From Chloroflexota bacterium (lineage in GTDB: Bacteria > Chloroflexota > Dehalococcoidia > JAUQQI01): a DNA stretch of 14,795 nucleotides. Under the pieces are notes generated by a model. It was not told the origin of the DNA. It made no database searches and worked only from the letters and a program-made list of their open reading frames with translations. Below are positions 14,081 to 14,795 of the stretch, one piece after another. A program made the translations under genes and the position numbers. Location of the stretch: positions 1-14,795 of the forward strand of contig JAUQQI010000103.1 of the NCBI GenBank assembly GCA_030549955.1, in the 5' to 3' direction. Within the stretch, counting starts at the first letter, position 1; the number at the start of each line of letters is the position of its first letter.

Positions 14081-14795
14081 ATGTCAGCCCGAGCGGGCAT
14101 TCTGGTCGACCTGATTGTTTCGGCCCGGCCGAAGCAGTGGCTCAAGAACGGGGTTCTGGTTCTTCCCCTGGTGTTCTCAGTCAACCTTTACTGGCACCCA
14201 ACCAACTGGCCCGAACTCCTTCGGATGCTCGCGACCATCGCCGCCGCAGTCTTTCTTTTTTCCTCCCTGACAGCCGCCCAGTATCTGTTCAACGACCTGG
14301 TTGACCTCCCAAGCGACCGGTTGCACCCGGTGAAAGCCAAGCGGCCGTTAGCTTCCGGCCGACTGAGCCCCAGGCTGGCAGCGGTCACCGCTGTTGGACT
14401 GGGCGTTCTGGCCCTTGGCGGCGGGTTCTGGCTCAACCCTGCCTTCGGCCTGCTGGAGCTGGCGTACCTGGGTCTGATGGTCCTCTACACCCTCGGCCTT
14501 AAGCACCAGGTCCTTCTGGATGTTTTCACCATCGCGGCCGGGTTCGTCATCCGCGCGGTGGCCGGGGCGGTGGTAATTAACGTCCCGGTCTCGCCGTGGC
14601 TCTATCTTTGTGTGGTGCTTGGGGCCCTCTTCCTCGGCTTCGGCAAGCGCCGCCACGAGCTCCTCCTGCTGGAAAACAATGCCGGCCGCCACCGGCCGAG
14701 TCTGGACGAGTACAGCGTGCCGCTGCTGGACCAGATCCTGGTGGTCGTCGCGACGGCGACGGTCGTCGCCTATTCCCTTTACACCTTCACGGCTG
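14081..14795 (+). CDS. UbiA-family prenyltransferase, decaprenyl-phosphate phosphoribosyltransferase-like (3' end outside window)
   Basis: The first 238 codons of an integral membrane protein; the frame is open to the right edge. The start MSARAGILVDLIVSARPKQWLKN carries the RPKQWxKN signature of DPPR synthases. The first aspartate-rich motif is NDLVDLPSDRLHPVKAKRPLASG (Asp and Arg for metal and diphosphate). Then come LGLKHQVLLDVFTIAAGFVIRAVAG, as in Rv3806c-like enzymes, and LFLGFGKRRHELLLLE, the second polar loop. Several hydrophobic helices separate these. The family transfers phosphoribosyl diphosphate to polyprenyl phosphate, the first step toward decaprenyl-phosphoarabinose for envelope polysaccharides; in other lineages homologues may make other prenyl-linked sugars. 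It has its own promoter 10 bases upstream and starts a new transcription unit. The missing C-terminus is expected to be about 50-70 residues. Confidence 0.85.
   Translation, partial: MSARAGILVDLIVSARPKQWLKNGVLVLPLVFSVNLYWHPTNWPELLRMLATIAAAVFLFSSLTAAQYLFNDLVDLPSDRLHPVKAKRPLASGRLSPRLAAVTAVGLGVLALGGGFWLNPAFGLLELAYLGLMVLYTLGLKHQVLLDVFTIAAGFVIRAVAGAVVINVPVSPWLYLCVVLGALFLGFGKRRHELLLLENNAGRHRPSLDEYSVPLLDQILVVVATATVVAYSLYTFTA

Noticed and set aside
1..14795. CRISPR array, tRNA, rRNA or tandem repeats
   Set aside because: No regularly spaced direct repeats, tRNA-like cloverleaf or rRNA signature was noticed on either strand.

Overview
The window is GC-rich bacterial DNA with tightly packed, overlapping genes. 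The gene content is a Xer recombinase, a trimeric-type PNP, a C4 zinc-ribbon coiled-coil protein, a gluzincin with an immune-inhibitor-A-like C-terminus, and a decaprenyl-phosphate phosphoribosyltransferase-type UbiA protein. This would fit the Chloroflexota or a related high-GC lineage, but the taxonomic guess is an inference from gene content and has only moderate support. No flagellar genes, rRNA, tRNA or CRISPR array were seen.

Layout. (1) Positions 1-715, minus strand: an Nramp-like membrane transporter gene with a strong sigma70-type promoter. It is interrupted after about 210 codons by the start of an IS607-family element, whose serine recombinase gene begins at 81 and runs off the left edge. 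(2) 716-997: divergent intergenic region with the transporter promoter and a weaker candidate promoter for xer. (3) 998-5333, plus strand: a compact run of housekeeping and secreted-protein genes, namely a Xer tyrosine recombinase, a purine-nucleoside phosphorylase, a membrane-anchored zinc metalloprotease and a DUF164-type zinc-ribbon coiled-coil protein. Adjacent genes overlap or nearly touch. (4) 5334-5544: a 211-base gap with mutually exclusive GC-rich inverted repeats. (5) 5545-14019, plus strand: a chemosensory operon. (6) 14081-end: the 5' part of a UbiA-family prenyltransferase gene with its own promoter just upstream of the ATG.

The chemosensory operon is the most interesting part. 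In 8.5 kb it encodes nearly all parts of a chemotaxis-type pathway, with unusual fusions. It contains a CheR-(degenerate receiver)-CheB fusion, a stand-alone CheY, a CheX-type phosphatase, a second divergent protein carrying the same E-x-x-N signature, a receptor (MCP) with no recognisable HAMP domain, and a 1018-residue kinase. The kinase reads Hpt - dimerisation - ATPase - CheW - CheW-like - receiver - CheW. There is no separate cheW, cheR, cheB or cheD in the window. The proposed logic is as follows. The MCP controls the CheA hybrid, whose built-in CheW domains replace a free coupling protein. Phosphate goes to CheY (D54) and perhaps to the hybrid's own receiver (D783). The CheX pair removes phosphate. 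The CheR-CheB fusion methylates and demethylates the receptor, with CheB probably not controlled by phosphorylation because its receiver has lost the acidic pocket and the lysine. The output is unknown; type IV pilus motility or another non-flagellar response is a reasonable guess given the lack of flagellar genes here.
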